Made by a program: the position numbers and the translations under genes
Part shown: one piece after another, positions 47,755-58,845 of the stretch
How the letters are laid out: every line of letters starts with the position of its first letter
How positions within the stretch are numbered: the first letter of the stretch is position 1
Assembly (NCBI GenBank): GCA_025716855.1
Contig: JAIXMQ010000005.1
Location: 496,001 to 560,000 of the forward strand
Source of the DNA: Pilaira anomala
Taxonomy: Eukaryota > Mucoromycota > Mucoromycetes > Mucorales > Mucoraceae
Reading direction: 5' to 3'
Length of the DNA: 64,000 nt
Notes under the pieces: model-generated
Told to the model about the DNA's origin: nothing
Seen by the model: only the letters and a program-made list of their open reading frames with translations
Database searches by the model: none

Positions 47755-50700
47755 TTAGAGACGTCTGTCTCGGCTGGATCTGTTACGATCTCGGTCATAA
47801 CGATCGTAGTAACTACTGCTATTACTGCTCTTTCGGTCGCGACGATGGTGGTCATCACCACTCTTGTAGGATGAGGAAGAGGTGAATCTTCTTCGTCTAT
47901 CTCTACTGCTTCGATCTTCTCGGTTACTTCTATCACCACGACTACTATGTTCATCTTTGCTGCTTCTATTGTCTTTACTGCTTCTATCATTACGACTACT
48001 ATGTTCATCCTTGCTGCTTCTGTTGTCTTTACTGCTTCTATCATCCCTACTACTTCTGTCGTCTTTACCGCTTCGATCATAGGGATGATGACTGTGGATA
48101 GTTCTTCTGGAAGAGCTTGATGACTTATGCGAGCTTCGATCTCTGTGACTACTACTATTGCTACTACTACTATTACCATTATGTCTTTGAGTTGAACTTG
48201 AACCTGACGCACTTGTTTTTGTTGTATTTGGTTCTGTTGTGGTTGTAGGACTTGATGCCATTAATTTCTCATATACGTTCATAATTGCGTGATGTGAAAC
48301 GTTTACACCAGGCCAGAACTTTGCTGTATAGATCCAAAGATCTCGTTTTAAGTTTGCGTCTCGTTTATGTTCAGTTGCCTGCTTATCAATAAACTGACCT
48401 ATAGGAGCTAAGCACTCCTTGATAATTTGTGTTTTGCGTACTCCTTCTTCTTTGACTGAATCATCACGGAGTCGAATCAAATAATGCTTTACTGATTGCA
48501 TCGTGGAGTAACATGAATTTTCATCGTAGTCTTCATATGATCGTATAGGCGTTTTATTATCTTTTTCAACTCGTTTATGTGAAGGCCTGGGTACATCATC
48601 TAAAGTGCGTGAAGCTCTTTTTCTAGAGGAGAAGGACGTGGCGGATGAGCTATGCTCAGGTATACTGCCATGTAAATCATTTCTCAATCTATCTTCTTCC
48701 GCTAAGATCTTCATCAAGTGATTTGTACGCCTTACTAAATCAGTAGCTTTTGGTACTTTCTTCTCGTCTAAATCATTTTCTCCAACGAACATTTTATCTC
48801 TTAAGCCTAGTGTTGTATCGGCTTTTATGTCCAACCAAGACCCAAATCCGTGCACATACACACCGAACAACAACATTCCATCTTCTCTCGCGCCCCAATT
48901 GCACGACCAGTCTTGTACTTGTTTATCTTCTGTAGGTACGCGAAACTTGTACTTGTCATTTACAGATCTTAATCTTTTAGAGAGAATCTTCATATCTTGA
49001 TGTCTTTGAAATATTTGACCTGCATTGACATTTTGTATATCATGCCATGTAAATAATATGGCCTTTTGTTTTTTATGTCTTGATTCACGTAGCAAGATCT
49101 CTTCAGATAATTCAATTCCTTTCAATGAGCTATTACTAGCTTCAACTTGTTCATGAACTCTTGCTCTACATTCTTGAAGTAAATCATGGTATAAATTCAA
49201 GACGGTCTCTTTATCCTTTTGACGAAGATCGAAATCTGTAACCGAGTCATCATACCTGGCTTCGAGATCGCCGTACTTTAATACAGCTCTTATAATATTT
49301 CTCCTATCATGTTCAGATAATTCATCCGGTTTACCAGAGGTGGCCTGTCTTTTTCTAGTTAAACCTTGGTCTGGAACAGCTGCCTTTCGTTTTCTTTTAC
49401 CCAGCGATGTACTACCATCTTCCTCGTCTTCTTCTTCACTCATCTGTCCAGATTTATTGGGTAATGCCTTTTCTACATCCTTCTTTAATCGACGCAACAT
49501 AGTGCTTTTAATACTGTCATGAAGCGTTGAAATCTTTTCTTCTTGGTGGGCATCCTTTACATCAATTTTTTCATATTCAGTTACATCCATTTCTGGGTTA
49601 AGGAAAGTAACTAAAGCTAATAATTCTCTGACATTATTTTGAAGCGGTGTACCCGTGATTAATAAGCGATTTGCAGTTTGAAAGCTACTGAGTGCTTCAT
49701 ATAATTGTGATTCCGAATTCTTTAAGCGATGTGCTTCGTCAACTGCTAAATAATTCCAACGAAAACTTTGTAAGAAATATCTGTCTTTCAATACAATTTC
49801 GTACGTTGTGAGCAAGACATTAAATTTGAGATCTTTTGTTCCATTAACGTAGAATTCATTTTGTCGAATGACTTTACGGGCTTGAGGATTACCTAAATAG
49901 CACAATACATTCAATTGTGATGCCCATTGTTTGAATTCTTGCATCCAGTTATCTGATGTAGAAAGTGGAACCACAACCAAGAAGGGACCATAAGTATTAC
50001 AGGTATTATAAAGTACATTCAAAAAACTAATTGTTTGAATCGTCTTTCCTAAACCCATTTCATCGGCCAAAATACCATTTTTATTACGACACCAAAGCCA
50101 ATACATCCAGTTGACACCATTTAATTGATAGTCACGTAATTCGCCACCATTGATATAGGCAGGTTGCTTTTTGAATGCATTGAATTCAGGTCTATTCTGT
50201 TTTGGGTATGCCGTAGATTGATGTGGTATACACGTATTTTCTTCACGTTTCAAATAATCATTGATTTTGTCTTGGTATTCATTTGAGATTACTTCTTCTT
50301 CTTCCCATGTACATTCATCATAATTAAGTCTTTTCCATTTTACAAGGTATTTAATATTTCCTGGACTACCTCTTCTAGAAATGACTCGCTCAACTGTCTT
50401 CCAATCGTTGATTTCAATTCGACGACGTAAGATATTGATATCTTGTTGTTCAATCTCTTCTTTTGTTGTCTCATCACGTTGTCGAATATAAGCTTCTTCT
50501 TCAATACGATTGCGAATGTAATTTTCTACTTTAAGAAATCCTTTGACTGATTTCAAGTAAGAAAATGTCTCCCATGTATTGTGAATATGTGACCAAGATT
50601 TCCATTTAATCAGGTACTCAAAGTTTGTCTTTGGGTCATCTAAGTCATCTGTTTGATTATATATTAGTATTACTCATTGGTTTTTATTTAAAGAAAAAAA

Positions 50701-51281
50701 TTACCTGCTGCATTTTCTTTTTTACGGTGATCAAGTACACTTTGAATGGATTCTTCTTCATGTACTGGGTTGTTACATGTTTCTTCATCAGAGGATTCCC
50801 ACATCTCTGTATCATCTTCATTATAATTGGTAGTCTTTTGACTACGAGTGGAGCGACGTACATAATCACCAGAAGAAATAATACCTACAAAAGATTTAAA
50901 AAAAAAGTGTGTTAGTATTATTTCTCCCTTACGAAGCAATAACTATATATATTAATTACCTTGCTGTTGTGCTTGACGAGGAACTAAACAATTACGTCTA
51001 GTATTTTTATTTGATTCACCTTCCCAATTGCCATCTGAATTATTTTCAGATTCAATATCATGTGCTTCTTCATCTGTAGTAGAGTTGGCTTCTTCTGAAA
51101 AGCTTTGCTCAGAGCTACTCAAGTCGTCTCTAGAGGATTCAAAAGCAGTCTGTGGAGAAAAGACGTTTTCATTTCTTGTTGTACCAGGTTGAGGTAAATC
51201 AGAGTAAACAGAACGAATTTGCTCTATGTAGGAAAGGTAGTCTTGTTCTGAGTCAGAATCGCTATTATGAGAATATGTCAT
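47755..51281 (-). CDS. CHD1-like chromodomain protein lacking the second helicase lobe
   Basis: Three exons: 51281..50960, 50884..50705 and 50648..47755; 1131 aa. An acidic Ser-rich N-terminus precedes two chromodomains ([20 protein letters not shown] near 175; [11 protein letters not shown]...[15 protein letters not shown] near 250-295). ATPase lobe 1 follows, with [14 protein letters not shown] near 362, [12 protein letters not shown] near 469 and [12 protein letters not shown]. The protein reaches [19 protein letters not shown] near 566 and then goes straight to [20 protein letters not shown]. After that come the CHD1 SANT/SLIDE-type DNA-binding region ([40 protein letters not shown]) and a DUF4208/CHCT domain (near 880-965). 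The tail is an RS-like repeat (RSSKD/RSSRD units). Motifs IV-VI are absent and the frame is open throughout. Confidence 0.9.
47890..48110. repeat. Imperfect tandem coding repeat (RSSKD/RSSRD)
   Basis: About a dozen units of roughly 15 bp in the CHD1-like gene encode Asp-Arg-Ser-Ser-(Lys/Arg)-Asp. A larger block of about 57 bp (GCTTCTATTGTCTTTACTGC type) appears twice, around 47960-47985 and 48017-48042. Similar to RS-type tails. Confidence 0.8.
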
Positions 51282-51497
51282 AATATAAAGTTTATTATTT
51301 GTAATGTATATGAGTTTTCCTATTCAAATTTTATAAATATGCGTGTTTATATTTTAAATACATATGCAAGGATTTATTTTTAGTCTTTACCTTTTTTTTC
51401 TCTTTAAGAAAAGCTATGCTTGTGAATGTATAAAATATAATATAAAAAACCGTGATATAAAAATACTTATATTTTTAAGTGTTGATTTAAATGCGCC

Positions 51498-51532
<35 letters not shown>

Positions 51533-52535
51533 AATAAAAGGCTTTTTGAGTGAATATGATGAAAAAAAAAAAAAAAAAAAAGTGAAATAACAGTTTAAGC
51601 AGCAGCTTTTTATATTTTGGAGTGCATACAAAAAAGTTCATGCCGTGTGACAAAAATCTATTCTAAACTGAAGAAAAAACAAAGAGTATACCTTACATCA
51701 TTATAACAAAAAAAATATAAATATTGTTATACATCTCAGGTATTTTGATTGATTATATTTTTTTTTTAAAAAAAAAGAGATGAGCAAAAGTGCATTTTAT
51801 TAAATTTGAAGAGAAGGAAAGGGAATAACTGAACTTGTCAATGAAGGGTAACACATGCTTCCAATATGGCCCAAGCGTTTTTCCTTTTTAAATGACAGTT
51901 TATACCTTTTTTCATTTACTTTTATGGATGGGAATTATCTTTTGATTTTAAATAAATCTTCATACATACAAAAAAATAAGGATGTGATCATTAGATATAT
52001 ACTTCTTATATTCTTACCAAGAAAAAAAGCAGATACTACTCACTGATACTGATATACCCAAAAAAAATTAATTTTTGTTTTGTTTGTTTCTTTTCATGGG
52101 AAAGTAAACTTAAATCAGTGCATTGAACCAATTATTAAATGGTACAACTTGAATACCCATGAGATTTAGTTATCCCTTCACATAAAAAAAACCTCATGAT
52201 TGTCGATCTTACACCTCATCGAATCAACAAAAAAAAAAAAGTCATTTTTTAATCCTTTTGAAAAAATGACTGATCAAATCATACTGAGAAGTAGTTCCAA
52301 GTTAACTATGAACTCATGTGAATATAAGGAACGATGTTGTATGCTCCTTCAATATTCCTCTTTAATTACATATATTACATGTTTTTTTTTAAAAAAAAAA
52401 AAAAATATTTAACGTCATTATGATTTTTACTTTCAAATATACTTATCGTCATTATGTTTCTTTTCATTTTATAATTAGTTGGTTTAATAAATATAAACAG
52501 ACTCATATAAATATCCTGAGTCATGACAAGATAAC

Positions 52536-52576
<41 letters not shown>

Positions 52577-53284
52577 GTTTCATCTTTTTCTAAACAAGGA
52601 CTATGTATAAATATGACATGTGTTTGGATTTATTACAGCGGCTATTATAGATGGAAGGCTAGATATGAATCATCCATACCTAAAATACGATCATTTAAGT
52701 TTAACAAAAAAAAAATACTTGGCTCTCATATATAACAGTATAATGTTATTACATTATAAAATATGATCGAGAATATTCCTTTTGTATCGGTCGACATTGC
52801 ATGTTGTGTGCATAAATTTTTCATGTCGTGTAACAACCCTGTTCTAATCGGAAAGTTTACTCCATGACAGCTATGCAAAAATAAAATAGTAATAGTAGCG
52901 AAGAGATTTACATCATTTTTTTTTTTTTTTTTTTTTTTTTAGTCTTCACTGAGCAGTTATGTAGTTATTTTCTGAAAGAAAAGATATGCTTATAGTAGAG
53001 TATTACAAACAACTGATAATTAGAATTGACTTATTTGTTCAAAAATAGCCTATTTCAAAAGGAGTTTTAAAACACTGAATGTCAAGAAACGCCAACATGC
53101 TCTGAAGCAAATCATCCTTTTTATTTACACATCTGATGGAGTGGCAAAATTGGTTCTATAAACGGAATCGATGAATTAAAGCTTGCGGACCGGTTATGTT
53201 TATATTTATATATATATAAATAATCTTTTCTAAACCTCAAAACTTCAACTGTTATTTCTTTATATTACTTTACGATTTTAAAAT
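51282..53284. other. Large AT-rich intergenic region
   Basis: 2 kb upstream of the CHD1-like gene. It contains A-runs of 20-38 bases (51501-51530, 51559-51580 and 52538-52575), a T10A10 inverted tract at 51748-51776, another at 52381-52404, and a T-run at 52917-52940. ORFs at 51855-52046 and 52200-52412 look random. Nothing recognisable otherwise. Confidence 0.5.
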
Positions 53285-54433
53285 AGGAAACTATTTCAGT
53301 AAAAAAAACTACTATCGCCTCGACGCTAAAGAAATTGAAGATACACATTTCTCTGATTACATTGAAGTCTCTTCGGCTTTAAGAAATACTCGAATTGAAT
53401 CTGTTACGGACGAGGCTTGCGGAAGCACTTCCAACTTATTAAAGATTAAAAAACCTAGTACAGAGTTTGTTTTGTTACAAGGTAATAAATAAAAATAAAT
53501 GCATCCAAATACACTGGTCAATTAACTACTTCAATAGAGGAATCTAGAGATGGCTGGATCGTAAGAAGAAATGTCTATATCGCTAGATAATGTTAACACA
53601 AGAAAATGAACGTCTTTGCCATCTTAATCTAATCTCCCTTTTACAGTGCCACTCTTCGTTTATGTGAAGCAGTAATATTTTTAATTCCGACGTTGATACA
53701 ACAGGATTTGAAAAAATTTTGTCCTACATGCACGCATTAAAGGGCTTGAAACTTCTATCAAAGATAACAATAAAGATGTATAGAACCGAGTCATTTTTAG
53801 CATAAAACTAAATTTTACTCTCTTTTTCTTTAATCTGTTCTGTAGTAGATTACTTTAGTAGAAACTGAATTAATTACTCTCAATGGCCGTAATTTTTTCC
53901 AAAAAAAAAATAATGAGTTGTTATATTTTTATTTCCGTTTTAGTTACTACTTCTCCTGGTGGTGGGATTGTAAGTACTCTATCCTTTGAATATGTATATA
54001 CAAAATAACCAAAGTGCGATGCTAATTTAGGCTCATTTTCGTAAATATGTTGACATTGTATTTTGTAATTTTAATCCTGAAACTGAATATAGTTTCGCTT
54101 CTGCTAATTTGGGTGCGCACGTACACATGGTTCGGATAACTGATAGCTGTAATGAGCCTAATGTCCTTTTGGATAACGGAACTTTAACGTAAGTCACTTC
54201 AGAAACCCTAAACAAATTAAATGTTTATGGCTGGCTAACTCCTCGCTCTCGTAAAACAGACAGAAATGATTTTATTGACATTTCTTAAGGTGCAATAGTG
54301 CCTCTTAAATCACTAATCATTAACGCTACTGTCTGTAAGGGAAATTCCCCACTTAAAATTTGTGCCGGAGGCTGTGGTTCAAACGAAGACGATCCATATC
54401 TTAATGGTTCCACCAAATGGTTTTCTTTATAGC
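53285..54433 (+). pseudogene. Remnant of a multi-exon gene of unknown family
   Basis: Several exon-like segments in order. 53287-53480 reads GNYFSKKNYYRLDAKEIEDT and then SDYIEVSSALRNTRIESVTD up to a GTAATA donor. About 53538-53559 reads EESRDGWI before GTAAG. About 53943-53969 reads VTTSPGGGI before GTAAGT. 54031-54190 reads AHFRKYVDIVFCNFNPETEY and then FASANLGAHVHMVRITDSCN...DNGTLT before GTAAGT. 54300-54433 reads VPLKSLIINATVCKGNSPLK and then ICAGGCGSNEDDPYLNG...WFSL, stop. The middle part (53640-53900) has no clean frame and no start exon was found. At the stop (TAG) the related copy B-1 has GAG, so the reading frame once continued to ...SVKEDIP. Cys and Asn-x-Thr sites suggest a secreted or membrane protein. 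Family not recognised. Confidence 0.45.
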
Positions 54434-55245
54434 CTAAATTATCAGTCAAAGAAGATATACCTTAAATACTTCGGGGGAAGATGCGCACACATATTTTTTT
54501 GTACATCACATTTTTTCGCGCATCATTTTTAATCCTAAAAGTAAATATATTAGGTCTTATATCACAGTATCTCATTAAGGGCTGTTATTGAATTTCCATG
54601 GACAGCTTATTTTTTTTCACACGCCACACAAACGAAAGATTTTTTTTAAATTTTATTATAAATATTTTTTTTTTAATTTTTTTTTTTTTAAAAAAAAAAA
54701 GGGTGCGTTTGGTCTTAAATCCTTTTTCTTTTCTTTTCTTTTTATTGCTTCTAATAACGAATGCTACGTTTTAACAAATAGAAATTATCTTATCTATTAA
54801 AATGTCCCTTATTATTTGAGAGAGAGAGAGAGATCAACAATATACCTTAAACATATCGTGGGGTAATAAAGCTTTAGCCATTCGTGAATCGCTTCCCGAA
54901 AAAAGCAAAAAAAAAAAATTATTTCTTCCTGGATCATTTTGATTATATACTGGTACAATCTTTGTTTAATCCCAGTTGAAGTGAATTTGTATGAATTTAT
55001 CAATTGCTCAATAGCTACTAATTTTACTTGTTTCAATTCAATGGAGGATTAAAATATCAAGTACATTTTAATCGTATACTTTTTTTTTTTTCACTATACA
55101 GCCGAGACTCATATCATCCATTTGCTCAAAAAATTTGCAATCCATGTAGTTGAACTTTTTTTTTTTATCTTTTGCCGATATTTCGTCCGACCTATCAAAA
55201 CTAGAAATCTACTTGAGGGATCAATTTCGCTTTAGTTACATAAAT
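54365..55245. repeat. Long inverted repeat, copy B-2
   Basis: Reverse-complement partner of 4237-5108 at about 50 kb distance. It includes the last coding part of the remnant gene, its 3' region and a T/A-rich centre with a TTTTTTTTTAAAAAAAAAA tract (54660-54701). The match fades after GGGATCAATTTCGCTTTAGTTA. At this end copy B-1 is interrupted by transposon A, so B-2 shows the probable pre-insertion sequence around the TA target. Confidence 0.75.
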
Positions 55246-56169
55246 CTATTTATCAAATTAGTTGATACTACCACTTAACGTCAAGAAATTTATCAAGAAA
55301 GAGAAGAATTCTCATTATTTGTACTACTCTTTTTTCTTATTTTTGTAATTATGGAAATGCAAATTATTGGCCTCTCAAAAAAAAATAATCCCATTATTAA
55401 TGCATTGAAACCAGCCCGTAAAATGCAACATTAGCGTTTTTTAAAGCCCATTTTCCTTGAAGAAAACTATTGATCACATTTCGAAACTTACGTGTCTATT
55501 ATGGAATTACACACATATTACTTCTCTAACAAGCTTTTTTTTTTTATATTGAAGGTTTGTAAAGTCAACATTCGATTTCATCGCTGTTGTTGGCTATATC
55601 TATTAACCATCGCTGTCAAAACTACTTGAATAAATATGAGTAGTCAAAAGATTTACCTGCGACATCAAGCTAAAATGGTTTATCAAATGGTTATATACAG
55701 ATTCTTATTGCAGAGAGAATCTTTTTCAAAAGAAGTCTGTAGTAAGATAAAATGTGATCTATCTTCGATGAAACCAAAGTGTCATTGTAATCTTAGAAAC
55801 ACAAAAGTGCTTCTTTTAAGATTTAATAAATTGCTGTTTTTACAATAGTATCCACTCAATTTATGGCCATAAAAATTATTGACAACTGCAGAGCTTTCTC
55901 TTTTTAACAAATCGTGTTCTTAAATTGGGAATAGCCTTAAATAGAACTTCCTTAAAAATATAGGTACTACATACAATGGTTTAGTTTGTTTTTTTTTACA
56001 ACGTCATTTTATTTTATTTTTACAGCAAACGGATTTATATTTTCAGATAACAAACTGGGAAAATGACAAAGGATTGTTTTGAAAGACAAAGGGGCTATAT
56101 ATACCACGAAAAATAGATATTGTGGCCTGTGTGAGTGGGTGTATATGTAAAAAAAAATAAAAAAAAAAA
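55246..56169. other. Intergenic, no supported gene
   Basis: About 920 bp between repeat B-2 and the RTA1-like gene's 3' end. AT-rich with T and A tracts; an ORF at 55636-55848 has mixed composition but no recognisable motif and no neighbours in frame. Confidence 0.4.
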
Positions 56170-57075
56170 TCAAGATTCTGATCCAATGCTGTAATTCACA
56201 CTCTGAACATTATTGAAAACAGCAACATGCTTGGTAGTATCGATATCTTCTTCTTCCATATGATCAAATCTAGATAATTGGCTGTATTGATATCTTGGCT
56301 CGTCTTCTTTAGGGAGATAGTCGCCAATGAATAATATACTGTATATTACATAGCTAAACATTAAAGGGAGCGTATCGAATATATAGAAAGCCCATTCAGT
56401 AGAGGCGATAGGACCATCCAATCCAGTTGCATATCTACATCCAAGAAAGACCATACGAATAAATTGTAGTCCTGCCGTTGAGAAAATGGCAAAAAATAGC
56501 TTTCCTTTGTCGTCCGATTGATTTTGAGCTTTTAAAGCGTATTTTGGATTCTGATAAACATAAGCTGTAATAAACATAAAACAACTAAATAATATTGAGT
56601 TTAGGCAAGCATCTAATAGGAAATATACAACGTTAAGATCATCGTCTGCTGATAATGTTTCACCAGCGGTATAAATTTTTTGTATCCAGAAAGAGAGAAT
56701 GTTAATAACAAAGAAAAACCAAGTGACGAAGGTAGGGTTTAAAAAAAAGTGTTTTGTTTGAACGTTTGAAGACCGAATAAACTTTCCCAAAGCCATATAA
56801 TTGACCAAAGGTAATACATTAGGTGGAAGTATTAAAAACAAAGACATGGCGATATATTTTGCTATTGATGTTGACTCTACACAAAAATATCTATATAAAA
56901 AACCGGTAGCTTGTAAAGCGGCTATTACAGGTAATATGTATAGAAAACTAGCGCTCTTGGTTGTGTACATTCGGGTTGTGAGGTATACTGCCAATAATGA
57001 ATATGTTACCATACTCATAAAGGCAAGGGATTTGCTTGGGATATAATGAAAATAATCTGCTGCATTTGACCCCAT
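56170..57075 (-). CDS. RTA1-like seven-span membrane protein
   Basis: Single exon, 301 aa, typical RTA1 length. Seven hydrophobic segments can be placed, for example SLAFMSMVTYSLLAVYLTTR, FLYILPVIAALQATGFLYRY, AMSLFLILPPNVLPLVNYMA, FVTWFFFVINILSFWIQ, VYFLLDACLNSILFSCFMFI, LFFAIFSTAGLQFIRMVFLG and YIFDTLPLMFSYVIYSILFI. Family landmarks are the Leu-Pro-Pro-Asn in span 3 and RMVFLGCRYATGLDGPIAST, which matches the RTA1 region Arg-x-x-(Y/F)R-x-x-E-(x)-G. The conserved Glu before Gly appears changed here (ATGLDG). RTA1-like proteins are fungal-specific and linked to lipid translocation and stress resistance. The cytosolic tail has tyrosine motifs (RYQYSQLSRF). The start is MGSNAADYFHYIP at 57075. 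Confidence 0.85.
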   Translation of the reverse strand: MGSNAADYFHYIPSKSLAFMSMVTYSLLAVYLTTRMYTTKSASFLYILPVIAALQATGFLYRYFCVESTSIAKYIAMSLFLILPPNVLPLVNYMALGKFIRSSNVQTKHFFLNPTFVTWFFFVINILSFWIQKIYTAGETLSADDDLNVVYFLLDACLNSILFSCFMFITAYVYQNPKYALKAQNQSDDKGKLFFAIFSTAGLQFIRMVFLGCRYATGLDGPIASTEWAFYIFDTLPLMFSYVIYSILFIGDYLPKEDEPRYQYSQLSRFDHMEEEDIDTTKHVAVFNNVQSVNYSIGSES

Positions 57076-58845
57076 ACTGATATTTGTTTTCTAAAGGAAA
57101 AAGAAAAGAAAAAAAGAAAAATCCTTTATATATTTTTAGAATCTTGGCAATCTTATTTATAAATCTCTTGGGAACTTAAAATCGGGTCCGAAAATTGAGA
57201 AATATAAATATTTTATCAAGATGACACTTGCGGACTATTTTCTCTTTCTTCTGATGGTTTCAAGTAAAAAGAATCATAATTAGAAGTACGAAGAACTTCA
57301 AATAGCTTATACACATGTTTTGGAAAAGTATAACTGCCAAGAATCAATGGGAAATACTATTTTATTGAATGCAGCTTTTTTTCAAGTTGACTATTCCGCG
57401 GATACAATTTTTATTTTGTCCAAAATGTTTCATTAGTTAATATTAAATAATGGCGGGATACACAAGTAATACACTATTGAAGAAAAAAAAATGCGCAGGC
57501 AGTGAAATTAAATGATTTATATTATTATTATTTAAAGGCTTATCACATTATTTAACTGTATACACATACTTAACATGTTGTTTCAAGGCCTTTTTTGTGG
57601 CCCCTGTGTATATGTATTAATACGTAACCCCTAGCTTGGCAAGGACTCTAATAATAGCTAGTAGGTCACTTTAATAACTAGATCTACTAATTGTCTCAAA
57701 CTCAAAGGTAGTAGTAAAATATCAACTTGATCTTATTATTCAACGTTTACTTCTTCGCTTTTGACTTAAACAAATAGGGTTGTAGCTATGACTGGCTATA
57801 AACAAATTTTAGAAAAACAAAAGACGGGGCTTCCATATAATTATATATTTCTTTATAGCTGACACTTCTAATACAGGATCCCCATGAAACTGTTCACTCG
57901 TTTTATGACAAAATTGTATGTAACAAGAGCTATATCGTCTTTTTTTTTTTTATTATTTTATTGTTTCAAATCTAATACAAAATATCCAATGACACTTCTT
58001 TTTGATAAAGTTCTTGGAGCTTTGATATGACTTACGTATTATTTAGGTTTTAAACTTATTTATTTCTTCAAACAATCTCTTGTCGGGATAGCGGTATGTT
58101 ACCGAAGAAGAAATTAAAATGGTAACGACAAGGAAGATTTATTTTTATTTTTAATCGAAAAAAAAAAAGAAAAAGAAAGAGAAAGAAAAAAAAAATGATC
58201 AAATAGTGAAGTCTCAAGTGTTTGGTTAACGCGAAGTCTAGTGATAATCAGTAATCAATTAGATAATAATAATATTGCTTGCAATTGAACCCACTTGTTT
58301 ATTATTAAAGTACATCTATCTCTCTGTGGTATTGCTAAAGTGGGAGCTAGACATGAAATAGAAAGCGATGATGAGCACGTGGAAGAAATTATGTTTGATC
58401 ATCAGATAAATTCAGATATGAACTATAACACGTACGAATCGTATATCAAAGATAAAATGGCAGAAGTCTACAATAATATTCCTAGGTCTTCTGATCTATT
58501 ACCAACAATACACTCAAGAGACAGGAGATCAACGAGAGTTATGCTCCAAGCTCTCATGTTGCTATTCAGAATAACGATATTTTAAGTTCATAATTTACTT
58601 ATTTTTCAATGCGAAATTATAGTATTAAATGATGGCTACTGTTTGAATAGTTATATATGTTCCTATGGTAGATTATTCAAGTTTACTACAATAAGTAAGC
58701 TATATTACTATAGAACATTTGCATTTATTCAGCCACGTTTTCTTCAACAGATACAGATGAGTTTCAATAAATAACCAACCTATCAAAAAAGTAGCCCAAT
58801 TGAATTATCCTCATTCCTTTCGATTACCTTAGCACGAAAGCAACT
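57076..58845. other. Intergenic with one orphan coding-like segment
   Basis: Between the divergent RTA1-like and Gtr2 genes. Most is AT-rich. At 58345-58585 the plus strand is open and hydrophilic: HEIESDDEHVEEIMFDHQIN, then SYIKDKMAEVYNNIPRSSDL. After a shift of frame near 58540 it reads ESYAPSSHVAIQNNDILSS, stop. This looks like the acidic cytosolic tail of a lost gene, but no upstream exon is evident and it does not join Gtr2. Confidence 0.35.

Noticed and set aside
47736..48212. 158-aa minus ORF rich in Val, Ile and Glu
   Set aside because: It is a shifted frame over the RS-like repeat of the CHD1-like gene.
49440..49520. Missing CHD1 lobe 2 explained by an intron
   Set aside because: The lobe is absent from the DNA; there is no intron and no helicase-C sequence nearby apart from that of SWR1.
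54588..54800. Small ORFs in the repeat B copies (also 4520-4829)
   Set aside because: Not conserved between the two copies; mostly Lys/Phe from A/T runs.
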